From Sphingobium lignivorans (GTDB lineage Bacteria > Pseudomonadota > Alphaproteobacteria > Sphingomonadales > Sphingomonadaceae), in NCBI RefSeq assembly GCF_014203955.1, contig NZ_JACHKA010000001.1, forward strand, positions 1,178,001 to 1,242,000: a stretch of 64,000 nt of DNA, read 5' to 3'. Shown one piece after another: positions 11,332-20,472 of this stretch. Position 1 is the first letter of the stretch. Each line of letters starts with the position of its first letter. Both the position numbers and the translations under genes were made by a program. The notes beneath the pieces are model-generated. The model saw only the letters and a program-made list of their open reading frames with translations. It was not told the origin of the DNA and made no database searches.

Positions 11332-13986
11332 CTAGGAGACGGGCGCCAGCAGTGAATCGAACAGCAGCTTGTAAGTGCCGTGCGCCTGACTGCGGTGCTG
11401 GGGGCGGAAGCCGATGAGGATCACATCCCCCTTGCCATGCTTGACCGAGACCATCGCCGCCTTGCCGGCGATCACTTCCTCGCCCAGCAGCCAGCCGCTC
11501 TGGAGCACGTCCTTGTCCGTATAGGACGCGATCACCTTCACATTCTCGTTGCGGATGCGCGGGATGACTTCATAGGCCTGACAGCCGGCCGTGAAGATGG
11601 CGAGCGCCTTGTCCGGCATGCCATAAGCGTGCGGATCGCTGGTATCCACGTTCATCCGGAAGGTGGAACCGGGCGACCAGAACTCCTTGGACGACTTGCC
11701 CGCGACGACATTGGCGACCGGAAGGCCGAACTTCTTGATCGGCAGATCACCGGCCTGCGCGAATGTCACGAGCTTGCCCCCGGCCTTCACGAATTCCTCC
11801 AGCGCCTTGACGCCGGCATCGCCGAAGCCGCTGTGATATTCCGGCGGCACGCCCTCGAGATTGTCGCGCCCGCCGGGGCGGCCGCCCATGTCCGAAGCGT
11901 CGCCCGTCATCGCGCCGAGCGAATCGTCCGGCAGCACGATCACATCATATTTCTTGATGAGATTGCCGGCCTTGATCTCGGCATCCATGATGGAGGTGTA
12001 GCCATAGTCATAGCTTTCGAACACGAAGCGGGTCCAGCCCTCGTCCATGTTGCCGCCGCGATAGCGCTTGAGCATCGCGATGCGCGGCGCCTTGACGGCG
12101 ATCGCGCTGCCGGCCGGCGCGGCGCCTGCGGCCGTGAAGTTCACGCCCGTGGAGGCCGCGATGCTCTCGGCCGTGGCGCCGCTCACGCCGGAGACGATGA
12201 AGTCCCCGACCTTCGCCGCGCCGGACGCGGTAGTGACGCGCTGCACAGTGGCGCCGCCCTTGAGCAGCAGGTTGACGGCATGGAAGCTGTCATTGAGCGC
12301 AGCGTCCAGCAGATAGGGGCCGCTGCCCTCGACCGTGCCGCGCGGCGCGATCGCTGCGCCGAGGCGCTCCAGCCCGGCGATCGCGACCGGGGTGGCGACC
12401 GGCGTGCTCTCGACGCCCATGAACTCGGTCATGGCATCGGTCGACATGTCATAGGGCCGGATGGGCGTGCCGTCCTTCGTGCGGGCATAGCTGTCGTCGG
12501 GGAAGAAGGTCTGGCCGAGCAGCCAGCGCACCAGGCCCATCTTCGGCTGGTCCATCGGCACGACGAAGGTGCCTGCCTCATAGATGTGCCCTTCATGCGT
12601 GAATGGCGCGGGCGCGCGATAGACGTCGACCTTCTGCGCGAGCAGGGCATTGACCATCTTGGTCGCGGTCAGCGGATCGTGCTGCTTGACGTCGATCACA
12701 TAGGCCTTGGTTTCGCCCTCGGCGCCGCGCCGGGTCTGGCGCAGGGCCTTGGTGTACATATTGCGCAGCACCATTTCCTTGTTCTTCGCCGCCGCGTCCA
12801 CCAGCGCCCAGGACGTCACTTTCTGCCGGTCGACGATGTCGCGCACGCGCCACCAGCCGCCGGGCCAGGGATTGGGCATGTTCATCTGCGCCTTGTTGTC
12901 CGGCACGTTGCGCTGGCCGCCCTTGAGCTGGTCGGGATGGACATAGAGCGGGGTGGCGAGATTGGCGCTCGCGGATTCGTCCAGCATGCCCGCGATGTTG
13001 TGGAACGGCGTGATCCAGTGGAAGCCGAAATGGCCCCAGCCTGAATAGATGGCGTCGCCGATGCCGCCGGAGAGGTCCGCGGCATCCAGCTCATAGGCCA
13101 TGGCCGCGCCGAAGAAAGTCATCTCGCGCCACACCAGCGGATCGCCGAAAGGCCGGATCGGGTCAGTATAGGGCGGGATGGAGATGCGCGGCGCATACTG
13201 GCCCATCTGGTGATGGTCGATATAGGCCTGCGGCGTCCAGTCGCGGTACAGGATGCTGGCCAGATGCCGGGATTCCGCCATGTTCAGCATGAAGGCGTCG
13301 CGGTTGTTATCGTGGCCGACATATTTCTGGTAAAGCCACGGCAGGGCGCTGCCTTCATAGGGCGTGCCGACATATTTCATGTACCAGTCCTGCACCATGT
13401 CGTGCCCGTCGGGATTGAGCGAGGGCATGATGATGGTGATGACCTTGTCGAGCACATTCATCATCTCGGGGTCGGTGCGGGTCGCCATGTCATAGGTGAA
13501 CTCGACCGATGTCAGCGATGCGGCAATCTCGCTCGAATGGAGGTCGTAGGACTGGACGACGACCGCCTTGCCGTCCTTCACGATCCGGTCGAGCTCGTCC
13601 TGCGGCACGCCGCGCGGATCGGTGAGCTTGAGGTTCATCTGGCGATACTCCTCGAGCCGCGCGAGATTGGCGGGCGAGGAGATGTACAGCGCGAGGAAGG
13701 GGCGTCCTTCGGTCGACTTGCCCAGCTCCACGAGCTTGATGCGGTCGCTCGTCTTCGCCAGTTCCTGATAATAGGCGACCATCTTCGCATAGGGCTCGAG
13801 CTTGCGGTCTGTGCCCATGCGATGGCCAAACCAGGATTCGGGCGTCGGCACGGCCGTCTGGGCGGCGGCATGGCTGACGGGGACGACGGTCGTCGCGACC
13901 ATGCCCCCGATGACTGCCGCGCGCAGCGCGAGAGTCGAGCCCGACAGCATCAGGGCCCGGGCAGCTTTCTGAATGATCGGTTTCAT
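11332..13986 (-). CDS. Exported M14 zinc carboxypeptidase, two-domain
   Basis: An 884-residue periplasmic peptidase. ATG 13986 is preceded by GGAGA and followed by a long signal peptide ending 'PVSHAAAQ'. The M14 domain (about 40-400) has 'ELGKSTEGRPFLALYISS' and the zinc motif HxxE in 'DLHSSEIAA'. A later 'YIDHHQMGQYAPR' carries the third zinc ligand, with 'SLNPDGHD' and 'NNRDAFMLN' in between. The C-terminal part (about 630-880) looks like a class I glutamine amidotransferase/DJ-1-like fold ('YDVIVLPDDSLGAM', 'EEFVKAGGKLVTF') and is probably non-catalytic. The gene begins 66 bp after the TonB receptor stop, so the two are likely cotranscribed: import and cleavage of peptides. Confidence 0.88.
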   Translation of the reverse strand: MKPIIQKAARALMLSGSTLALRAAVIGGMVATTVVPVSHAAAQTAVPTPESWFGHRMGTDRKLEPYAKMVAYYQELAKTSDRIKLVELGKSTEGRPFLALYISSPANLARLEEYRQMNLKLTDPRGVPQDELDRIVKDGKAVVVQSYDLHSSEIAASLTSVEFTYDMATRTDPEMMNVLDKVITIIMPSLNPDGHDMVQDWYMKYVGTPYEGSALPWLYQKYVGHDNNRDAFMLNMAESRHLASILYRDWTPQAYIDHHQMGQYAPRISIPPYTDPIRPFGDPLVWREMTFFGAAMAYELDAADLSGGIGDAIYSGWGHFGFHWITPFHNIAGMLDESASANLATPLYVHPDQLKGGQRNVPDNKAQMNMPNPWPGGWWRVRDIVDRQKVTSWALVDAAAKNKEMVLRNMYTKALRQTRRGAEGETKAYVIDVKQHDPLTATKMVNALLAQKVDVYRAPAPFTHEGHIYEAGTFVVPMDQPKMGLVRWLLGQTFFPDDSYARTKDGTPIRPYDMSTDAMTEFMGVESTPVATPVAIAGLERLGAAIAPRGTVEGSGPYLLDAALNDSFHAVNLLLKGGATVQRVTTASGAAKVGDFIVSGVSGATAESIAASTGVNFTAAGAAPAGSAIAVKAPRIAMLKRYRGGNMDEGWTRFVFESYDYGYTSIMDAEIKAGNLIKKYDVIVLPDDSLGAMTGDASDMGGRPGGRDNLEGVPPEYHSGFGDAGVKALEEFVKAGGKLVTFAQAGDLPIKKFGLPVANVVAGKSSKEFWSPGSTFRMNVDTSDPHAYGMPDKALAIFTAGCQAYEVIPRIRNENVKVIASYTDKDVLQSGWLLGEEVIAGKAAMVSVKHGKGDVILIGFRPQHRSQAHGTYKLLFDSLLAPVS

Positions 13987-14052
13987 CGGTATCTCCATAA
14001 GAACATCAGTGGACAAGGCGTGGCCAGACGGACCCGGCCACGCTTCCGGCGG

Positions 14053-17000
14053 CTAGAACCGGGCTTTCAGGGACATGAAGAAGTTGCGACCGAGCACGTC
14101 GTAGTTGGACGATTCATAGGTCTCCGGCGTGTTGCTGTAGGAAGGCGGTGCCCGGTTGAACACATTGGTCACGCCCGCCGTCAGCTGGATGTCCTTGGTG
14201 AAGGCATAGCCGACGTTGAGATCGAACAGATGATAGGCCGCGATCCCCTGCGGCGCGGAGTTCGACGTGACGGAATTGCTGTGCTTCATCTTGTCGATGA
14301 AGCGCCAGGTCACGCCCATGTCGAAGCCGCCGAGCGTGTAGGTGAGGTTGGTGTTCGCCTTCCAGGTGGGGTGGACCGCGCCGGCATTGCTCTCGATCGA
14401 GAAGCCGATGGTGCCTGCATAGTCGTAAGTCGGGGCGCCCGGCAGGTTCTGCACGGCGAACTTGTCCAGATAGCTCACCACCGTGCGGAAGCTCAGGCTG
14501 CCCGGATCGCCGCCGAAGCCGAAATCGGACAGGTCGGCCGCCCAGTCGAACTGCACGTCGATGCCCTGCACCTCGAAAGTGCCGAGATTGAGCAGTGGCT
14601 GGCTGGTGGGCGGCTCGAGCGTTCCTTCCGGCGCGCGGGCCAGCAGCTGGCAGTAATAATTGTTGTTGTCGTAGGTCGGGTTGGAGGCGCCATCCGCGTT
14701 GAAGCAATATTGCACCGACTGGGTGATCGCGAGAACGCCGATCGCGTCCTTGATCTTGATGTTGTACCAGTCGACCGACATCCGGATCCGGTTCAGCAGC
14801 GGGCTGGTGAAGGGCGAGCTGAGCACTGCGCCGAACGACCAGGTGTCGGCGGTTTCCTCGTCCAGATCAGGATTGCCGCCGGTGAGCGGGAAGATCTGCG
14901 AGGTGCCGATGAAGCCGGCCGCCGTGGTGCCGTAAGTGCTCTCGGACATGCCTTGGGCGAGGCAGAGCTGCTTGACCTGTGCTTCTGCCCGCCGGCGATA
15001 TTCCGAGCGATAGTCGCATGGATCGCCGGCGAGGGTGCCGGCCTGCGCCTGGCCGATGCTGGTGCTGCCTGTCGAGATCGGCGCATAAAGCTCGCCGACG
15101 CTGGGCGCGCGGATGGCGCGATTGTAGCCGCCGCGCAGGCGGACCTGATCGATCACGCGCCAGTCGAAATCGACCTTGTAGGTATGCGCCCCCCCGATCG
15201 AATTATAATCCGAATAGCGATAGCCCAGATCGAGGTTGAACTCCTGCATCAGGGGCAGATCGTGCAGCACGGGCACGAACAGCTCGCCGAACAGTTCCTT
15301 CACGTTGACCGCGCCGGCCGAGGAGCGCAGCACGGCGAAGCCGATGATGTCGCTGGTTCCGTCCGGCTGGTCGAGCGCGTCGTCCGACTTGTAATCGAAG
15401 GAATTGCGGCGGTAGCTCGCGCCCACCGCGAACCGCACCGCGCCCGCCGGAAGCGGGAACAGGCTGCCCTGCAGAGTGCCCTGCACGATGTCCTGCCTCA
15501 TGTTGGTCGTGTTCAGGGTGTCGCGCATGACATAGTCCTTGCACGCATCGGAGATCGGCAGGTCGCCGAAGATATTGAAGTCCGTGCAATTGCCGAGCCC
15601 GCCCGTGGGGCTGGCGAGCAGCGCTTCCATCCGGCTGAGGCTGAGGCCGCCGGTCTGGCCATTCTTGAAGTCCGATGAACTGGTGCTGCCATAGAGGTCC
15701 CAGCTCAGATCGCCGATGCCGAGCTTGCCGGTCAGGCCGACCATGAACTGCCAGACGTCATATTCGTAGGTCTGGCCGCGATTGCCGATGGCCTGCCAGG
15801 ACTTGTAGAACTGGAAATCCGCCGTGGGATTAGGCCGCGAGGCGAGGATGGTCCTCAGGTCCTCGGGGACGAAGAAGCTGTCATAGGGAATATTTTGAAG
15901 GTAGATGTTGTTCGAGAGCGTGGTGTTGACGATCGAGAATTGCTTGTAGGTCGTGAAGTTGAATTGCCCGTAGGCGGAAATGGAATCGGTGACGTCATAG
16001 TCCACCCGGCCCATCGCCATGTAGCGTTCCATGTCCGACTGGATGTCGGCGCCGGTCCAGCCGAACTTGAACTGCTTGGACGGTCCGAAGATCGAATTGC
16101 CCGAGTCCACGAGATAGGCGTCGTCGCTTTCCACGCCCTTGAAGTTGACGACCGGCGCATTGTTGGCAGTGTAGAGCGTGCCGTCATTGTTGAAGCCGAT
16201 CTGCGCGCCGCCGCTGTAACGCTGGCTGCCATTGCTGGCGACGAACGGATCAAAGCCATATTTGTCGTGGAAGATGGAATTGACGGCCGCGAGCGTCGGC
16301 TCGTTGCCCGAGAAAAGCGCCGAACCATAGGGATTGGCCGCGTTGCCGGTCTGCGGCGTGCGGTCCGAATACCAGGGGCGCTCGCGGCGCTTGGCACGCT
16401 CGCGCTTCGAATAATCGAGCGAGACGAAGGCCCGGCCGCGTCCGTCGTCGAAATTGCCGCCCGCGGTCGCGCTGACGCGGTAGTTCGCGCCGTCCCCATA
16501 ATTGGAAATGCCGGTCGTCGCCTTGAGCGTGAGGCCGGAATAATCGCGCTTGAGGCGGAAATTGACGACGCCCGCCGTGGCGTCCGAGCCGTAAGTCGTG
16601 GACGCGCCGCCGGTGATGACCTCGATATTGCCGATCAGGGCTTCCGGTATGGTGTTGAGGTCGACCGAGCCGTCGGGATTGGAGGGTTGCAGGCGCTTGC
16701 CGTCGAGCAGGATCAGCGTGCGCTTGGAGCCCAGGCCGCGCAGGGTCGCATAGGCCTGGCCGCCGTTCAGGCCGGTGCCGGTGCTGGAGGTGTTGCTCTG
16801 GCCCAGGCCGCCGGCGAACTGCGGCATCTGCGCAAGGGCCCGCTCCACGGTGATCTGGCCAGTGCTTTCCAGCGATTCCGCGCCGATGGAGACGATCGGG
16901 CTGTTCGCCTGATAGTCCGGGCGGGAGATGAGCGAGCCTGTGATGACGATGTCGTCCGGTGCGTCGGCCTCAGCCTCGGCCGTCTGGGCGGACGCCGGTT

Positions 17001-17103
17001 GCATCGCGGCCAGCAGAACCACGCTGCTGGCAGTCGCCAGCAAAATGCTTCGATGGACGACGGAGCCAATGTTACGCGATGAAGAAGATGGAAAATTCAG
17101 CAT
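14053..17103 (-). CDS. TonB-dependent outer-membrane receptor
   Basis: A 1016-residue outer-membrane transporter. The signal peptide ends 'MQPASAQ', and a TonB box-like 'DDIVITG' follows. The plug domain comes next ('TVERALAQMPQFAGG', 'GSKRTLILLDGKR', 'IEVITGGASTTYGSDATAG') and then the 22-strand barrel, ending with a terminal aromatic residue ('FFMSLKARF'). It is the large Sphingomonas/Xanthomonas type often linked to peptide or polysaccharide uptake, with no SusD partner. The following genes encode periplasmic peptidases, so a peptide ligand is inferred. A 600-bp AT-rich leader with a TATAAT box and palindromes precedes it. ATG 17103 has a purine-rich GGGGATAGG upstream. Confidence 0.93.
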   Translation of the reverse strand: MLNFPSSSSRNIGSVVHRSILLATASSVVLLAAMQPASAQTAEAEADAPDDIVITGSLISRPDYQANSPIVSIGAESLESTGQITVERALAQMPQFAGGLGQSNTSSTGTGLNGGQAYATLRGLGSKRTLILLDGKRLQPSNPDGSVDLNTIPEALIGNIEVITGGASTTYGSDATAGVVNFRLKRDYSGLTLKATTGISNYGDGANYRVSATAGGNFDDGRGRAFVSLDYSKRERAKRRERPWYSDRTPQTGNAANPYGSALFSGNEPTLAAVNSIFHDKYGFDPFVASNGSQRYSGGAQIGFNNDGTLYTANNAPVVNFKGVESDDAYLVDSGNSIFGPSKQFKFGWTGADIQSDMERYMAMGRVDYDVTDSISAYGQFNFTTYKQFSIVNTTLSNNIYLQNIPYDSFFVPEDLRTILASRPNPTADFQFYKSWQAIGNRGQTYEYDVWQFMVGLTGKLGIGDLSWDLYGSTSSSDFKNGQTGGLSLSRMEALLASPTGGLGNCTDFNIFGDLPISDACKDYVMRDTLNTTNMRQDIVQGTLQGSLFPLPAGAVRFAVGASYRRNSFDYKSDDALDQPDGTSDIIGFAVLRSSAGAVNVKELFGELFVPVLHDLPLMQEFNLDLGYRYSDYNSIGGAHTYKVDFDWRVIDQVRLRGGYNRAIRAPSVGELYAPISTGSTSIGQAQAGTLAGDPCDYRSEYRRRAEAQVKQLCLAQGMSESTYGTTAAGFIGTSQIFPLTGGNPDLDEETADTWSFGAVLSSPFTSPLLNRIRMSVDWYNIKIKDAIGVLAITQSVQYCFNADGASNPTYDNNNYYCQLLARAPEGTLEPPTSQPLLNLGTFEVQGIDVQFDWAADLSDFGFGGDPGSLSFRTVVSYLDKFAVQNLPGAPTYDYAGTIGFSIESNAGAVHPTWKANTNLTYTLGGFDMGVTWRFIDKMKHSNSVTSNSAPQGIAAYHLFDLNVGYAFTKDIQLTAGVTNVFNRAPPSYSNTPETYESSNYDVLGRNFFMSLKARF

Positions 17104-17710
17104 GACCTATCCCCTTTGTTTGACAGGTGTCCTAAAACTGAAAATGCCTCTCCATCATCGAATAGAGCATCGATTATATAGTTTTGTTAATTAATAGAAG
17201 CTTCCTTGATTGATGTTCATATATCTAAAATATTATACTTTAGTATTTTACTTTGAGGTGATGAATTCTGCCAAATGACAAAAATAATCATGAATTCAAT
17301 ATTTGAATTGAAAATATATTTTCAGACTATGGGCATTCTATAGGCGTGATGAATCATCCTGCCGCGCGGGTAGGCGTATCATGACAGTGAATTTCGAGTG
17401 ATTCCGTGGCCTGACTCTCATGCCTGAGAGACAAGTCGGCGCAGGAACTATCAATTTCTATTATGTCGGAGAGGATGACTCTTTATGAGTCTTTCCTCAT
17501 TCGATTCATCACCCTGTTGATGGCAGTTTGGGGCAATATATATTAATGTCAAGCGGAAATTCCGCTTTAAAAGTCCTTTATCATGGAATTCCTGAGCGGA
17601 CGGCTTTTTCACGAGCGGGAGCGGGCGGCTCTCCTCAAGGAAAACAGCTGCTTAACCAGGGTTCCGTAGGGTCATGCGCCCGTTTCCGGCACGGATTGCC
17701 CGGCTCCGTT
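17104..17710 (-). promoter_or_regulatory. AT-rich regulatory region of the TonB receptor operon
   Basis: A 607-bp gap whose middle (about 17160-17340) is much richer in A/T than anything else nearby. On the minus strand a perfect TATAAT (17173-17178 on +) lies about 70 bp before the receptor start. Two palindromes follow: 17293-17309 (AATTCA...TGAATT) and 17310-17323 (GAAAATATATTTTC, perfect). The motif CTGCCAAATGACAA (17268-17281) resembles one upstream of the XRE-cupin gene. No gene is seen here. Confidence 0.55.
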
Positions 17711-19432
17711 TTACTGGATTACGTCTTCCGGCAGGATATCGAAGGCGATGGTGAGTCGGTCGCTTCCGTCCGGGCAAGGTACGGTGCCGTGCCACATATA
17801 GGACGGGAAGAGCACGAGCATGCCCGGCTGCGGCCTGACGAAATGCCCGGCTTCCAGAGGCGGGGCGGTCGGAATGCCGGGCTGGCCGAAGCGGATCCAG
17901 CCGGCGCGCGTCTCTTCATCATCCATGCCGTCGGGCAGGGCGATGTAGCAGGCGGAGGAAATCCAGCCCTGTGGATGCACATGGTCGACATGAAAGCCGC
18001 CCGGTGAGAGCCTGACCGACCACATGCCCTTGAGCCGGTAGCCGCCCCGCCGCCTCGCGCGGAAGGGATCGCTACCGGTGCCCAGGGTCTCGACATAGCG
18101 GCGGATGGCGCCATCGATGGCTGTGCGAAAACCCCGGATCGCGGGATCGTCGCTCCTGAGCAGGTCCGCGCTCGTCTGCGTGCCGGAGCGGAGCGACTGG
18201 TCGAGCGGATGCGCCATGAAGCCATGGAGGCTGCGCAGGGACGCTGCGAGATCGCCCAGATAGTCCGGCAGACTGCTCCAGCCCGGCGGTGGCTCGATCG
18301 TCATGGCACTGACGAAGGCGTCATAATCATAGAGCGCGTCGGCGCGCGCGTCGCCCAGCAGGCGCCATGCCGTCCATTGCGCGGCGATCAGTCCCTGGTC
18401 GAGCGGTGTCAGGGCCAGTTGCGCCTCGATCCTGTCCAGCGCCTGTTGCGGCTGGCCAGTCACCAGCAAGGCGTCGATCATTTGGCGGCGGATGCTGCCG
18501 CTCGCGGGGGCCAGAGCTTCGGCCCGCAGCGCATGGGCAAGGGCCCGTTCGGGATCGAAGCCGATGGCGAGCTGAGCGGCGGCGCTTTCCGTCTCGGCAC
18601 TGCCGGGCCCTCCTGCCTGCGTGAGCAGGCGATAGCCTGTCGCCGCGTCGCCCGCGGCATCATGAAAGCGCGCCATGATCATCCGCAGGCGGCCGGCCTG
18701 TTCGGTCGCAAGGCCCGGCGCCAGTTCCGCCAGCGCTGCATCAAGGCGTCCGGTGCGCATCCACATGAGCTGGGCGAGATCGCGCAGCGCCTCGACATAG
18801 GATGGACGCAAGGCCACGGCGCGGCGAAAGGCCTGTTCCGCTTCATCCAGCCTGTTCTGGCCCTGCAGTGCCCGGGCCAGCACCAGCCATGTCTCGGGCG
18901 CCTTGCCGCCGAGCGCGAAAGCCTGGCGTGCCGCCGCTTCAGCGCGTTGCGCATGGCCCGCGTCCCCGAGCGCTGCCGCCAGATTGTGATAAGCGGACGA
19001 TCGGGCGGGGTAGAGCGCGACGATGCGTTCGCGCTCCGCGAGCCTTTCCTCCGGCCTGTCGAGCGCCTGAAAGGCCCGGGCACGCTCGACGAGCAAGGCT
19101 TCTGCCGGACGCGCGACGGCTGCGGCCGGGCCGGTCAGAGCGATGACGCGCTCGGGTTCGCCGCCGGCATTGAGCAGGCGTGCCAGCTCCACGGCAGCGT
19201 CCTGAAACAGCGGGTCGAGATCCAGCGCGATGGCGAGTTCCCGCGTCGCGCCGGTTGCATCGCCTCGATGGCGCGCGGCGAGGGCGAGGAAGAAATGGGG
19301 CCGGGCATCCTGCGGCGCCTGCCGGGCCGCCGTTTCGAGGAGCCGCTCCGCCTCGGCCAGCCTGCCTTGGCGCATCAGGTCGACAGCGCGCTGGAGATCG
19401 CCGGAGAAATGGGGGAGGGGGCCTGTGCTCAC
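17711..19432 (-). CDS. TPR protein with C-terminal 2OG-Fe(II) oxygenase domain
   Basis: A 573-residue soluble protein. Residues about 1-380 are tetratricopeptide repeats ('LAEAERLLETAARQAPQDAR', 'RLDEAEQAFRRAVALRPSYV'). The C-terminal part (about 410-573) is a putative 2-oxoglutarate/Fe(II) oxygenase. Iron ligands are HxD (His481, Asp483 in 'GGFHVDHVHP') and His548 ('YMWHGTVP'), with Arg559 placed to bind 2-oxoglutarate. All catalytic residues are present. In sphingomonads I recall such proteins near TonB receptors; here it lies between an XRE-cupin regulator and the receptor, all minus strand. It could hydroxylate a peptide or protein recognised by the TPR part. Substrate unknown. Confidence 0.82.
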   Translation of the reverse strand: MSTGPLPHFSGDLQRAVDLMRQGRLAEAERLLETAARQAPQDARPHFFLALAARHRGDATGATRELAIALDLDPLFQDAAVELARLLNAGGEPERVIALTGPAAAVARPAEALLVERARAFQALDRPEERLAERERIVALYPARSSAYHNLAAALGDAGHAQRAEAAARQAFALGGKAPETWLVLARALQGQNRLDEAEQAFRRAVALRPSYVEALRDLAQLMWMRTGRLDAALAELAPGLATEQAGRLRMIMARFHDAAGDAATGYRLLTQAGGPGSAETESAAAQLAIGFDPERALAHALRAEALAPASGSIRRQMIDALLVTGQPQQALDRIEAQLALTPLDQGLIAAQWTAWRLLGDARADALYDYDAFVSAMTIEPPPGWSSLPDYLGDLAASLRSLHGFMAHPLDQSLRSGTQTSADLLRSDDPAIRGFRTAIDGAIRRYVETLGTGSDPFRARRRGGYRLKGMWSVRLSPGGFHVDHVHPQGWISSACYIALPDGMDDEETRAGWIRFGQPGIPTAPPLEAGHFVRPQPGMLVLFPSYMWHGTVPCPDGSDRLTIAFDILPEDVIQ

Positions 19433-19516
19433 GGACGGAGGGGGCCGAAGGTCCGGTAAGGCTGCAGGTCCATCGAAGCGCCTTTGATCGGGGAAGACGC
19501 AGCCATCATGTCCGCC

Positions 19517-20083
19517 CTAGCCCGGGGTGACAACCAGCAGGCCGACGGCCGCCGTGTCGGTATGATTGCGAACGGCGTGCGGCACATCCGCCGGATAGCG
19601 CGCGATGGACCCGGTGCCGACGACGGCTGTCGTGTCCGCGCTCGTCACCGTCAGTTCGCCGAGGAAGACGGTGAGATGTTCCCAGCAGCCACGCGTATGC
19701 GGGTCCGACACCAGCTCGCCGCCGGGCGCGATGGTCAGATGATAAAGCTCCGGGCCCACGATCTTGTCCGGGCTGAGAATCCGCATGACGCACAGGCCAT
19801 CCTCCGTGCGGATTTCGGGAACGAACGAGGCGGCCGTCAGCTCGATGCGCCCGCGCCGCTCCACTTTCTGCCCGCCGACGAAATCGGCGAACTCCACGCC
19901 GAGCGCCTGCGAAAGATGCCACACGGTCGCCACGGTCGGATTGGCCTGGCCCCGCTCGATCTGCGACAACATCGATCTCGATACGCCCGACGCCGCCGAA
20001 AGCGTATCGAGCGTCATTCCATGTTCCTTGCGAAGATCGCGCAGTCTGGGCCCAATAGCGGGCGGTTTCTCTCTGATGGTCAT
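19517..20083 (-). CDS. XRE-family regulator with cupin sensor domain
   Basis: A 188-residue transcription factor of the HipB/PuuR type. The N-terminal helix-turn-helix (about 12-67) reads 'LRDLRKEHGMTLDTLSAASG' then 'SRSMLSQIERGQANPT'. The C-terminal cupin_2 barrel (about 110-187) contains 'LTIAPGGELVSDPHTRGCWE' and 'YPADVPHAVRNHTD'. Such regulators usually sense amino acids, polyamines or other small metabolites. I chose ATG 20083; an upstream TTG at 20101 is possible. It heads the minus-strand run that leads to the TPR-oxygenase and the receptor operon. An inverted repeat (20125-20139) upstream is a candidate autoregulatory operator. Confidence 0.88.
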   Translation of the reverse strand: MTIREKPPAIGPRLRDLRKEHGMTLDTLSAASGVSRSMLSQIERGQANPTVATVWHLSQALGVEFADFVGGQKVERRGRIELTAASFVPEIRTEDGLCVMRILSPDKIVGPELYHLTIAPGGELVSDPHTRGCWEHLTVFLGELTVTSADTTAVVGTGSIARYPADVPHAVRNHTDTAAVGLLVVTPG

Positions 20084-20472
20084 ATTGCCCCGGAAAACCA
20101 AATTGCCATTTAGCTAGCCGATTTTTGCCAAAATGACAATGGATGCCGATGTAATCTGTTGTAATGCCCTGATAATTCTTCCAGTTTTGGCCTATTATTT
20201 CGCAATTATTTCTGCGGCCGTAAGAAAATATGTCAAAGTCTTCTTGTTGGGAAAGTCGCTTTCATGCCCCGCCTCTTTCTCTGGCGGGGACTTCAAGGCG
20301 GCATCAAGGCAGCACTTGGTCACACCGCCCTCCGCGCCGGTGCTGCGCAAGGAGTCAGCAGATAGAGTTTTCCATTATATCGGACAAGCCTTCTGTCGCG
20401 CGTGCGTCTCCATTCGACGCAGCGCGGGGATGTCCATGGAGGGGGGAGCGGTCCCCTCTGGAGGTGGGCCGG
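20084..20472. promoter_or_regulatory. Leader of the XRE-cupin gene and gap to dlh
   Basis: About 390 bp with no gene. It contains the inverted repeat TTGCCA-AAA-TGACAA (20125-20139) about 42 bp before the regulator start, and an AT-rich promoter-like stretch. A 7-bp perfect hairpin CCCCGCC/GGCGGGG (20267-20289) could stop read-through from the dienelactone hydrolase gene. Confidence 0.45.

Noticed and set aside
13210..15678. 822-codon plus-strand frame over the M14 and TonB receptor genes
   Set aside because: It crosses two certain genes and their intergenic gap; composition is typical of a codon-bias shadow.
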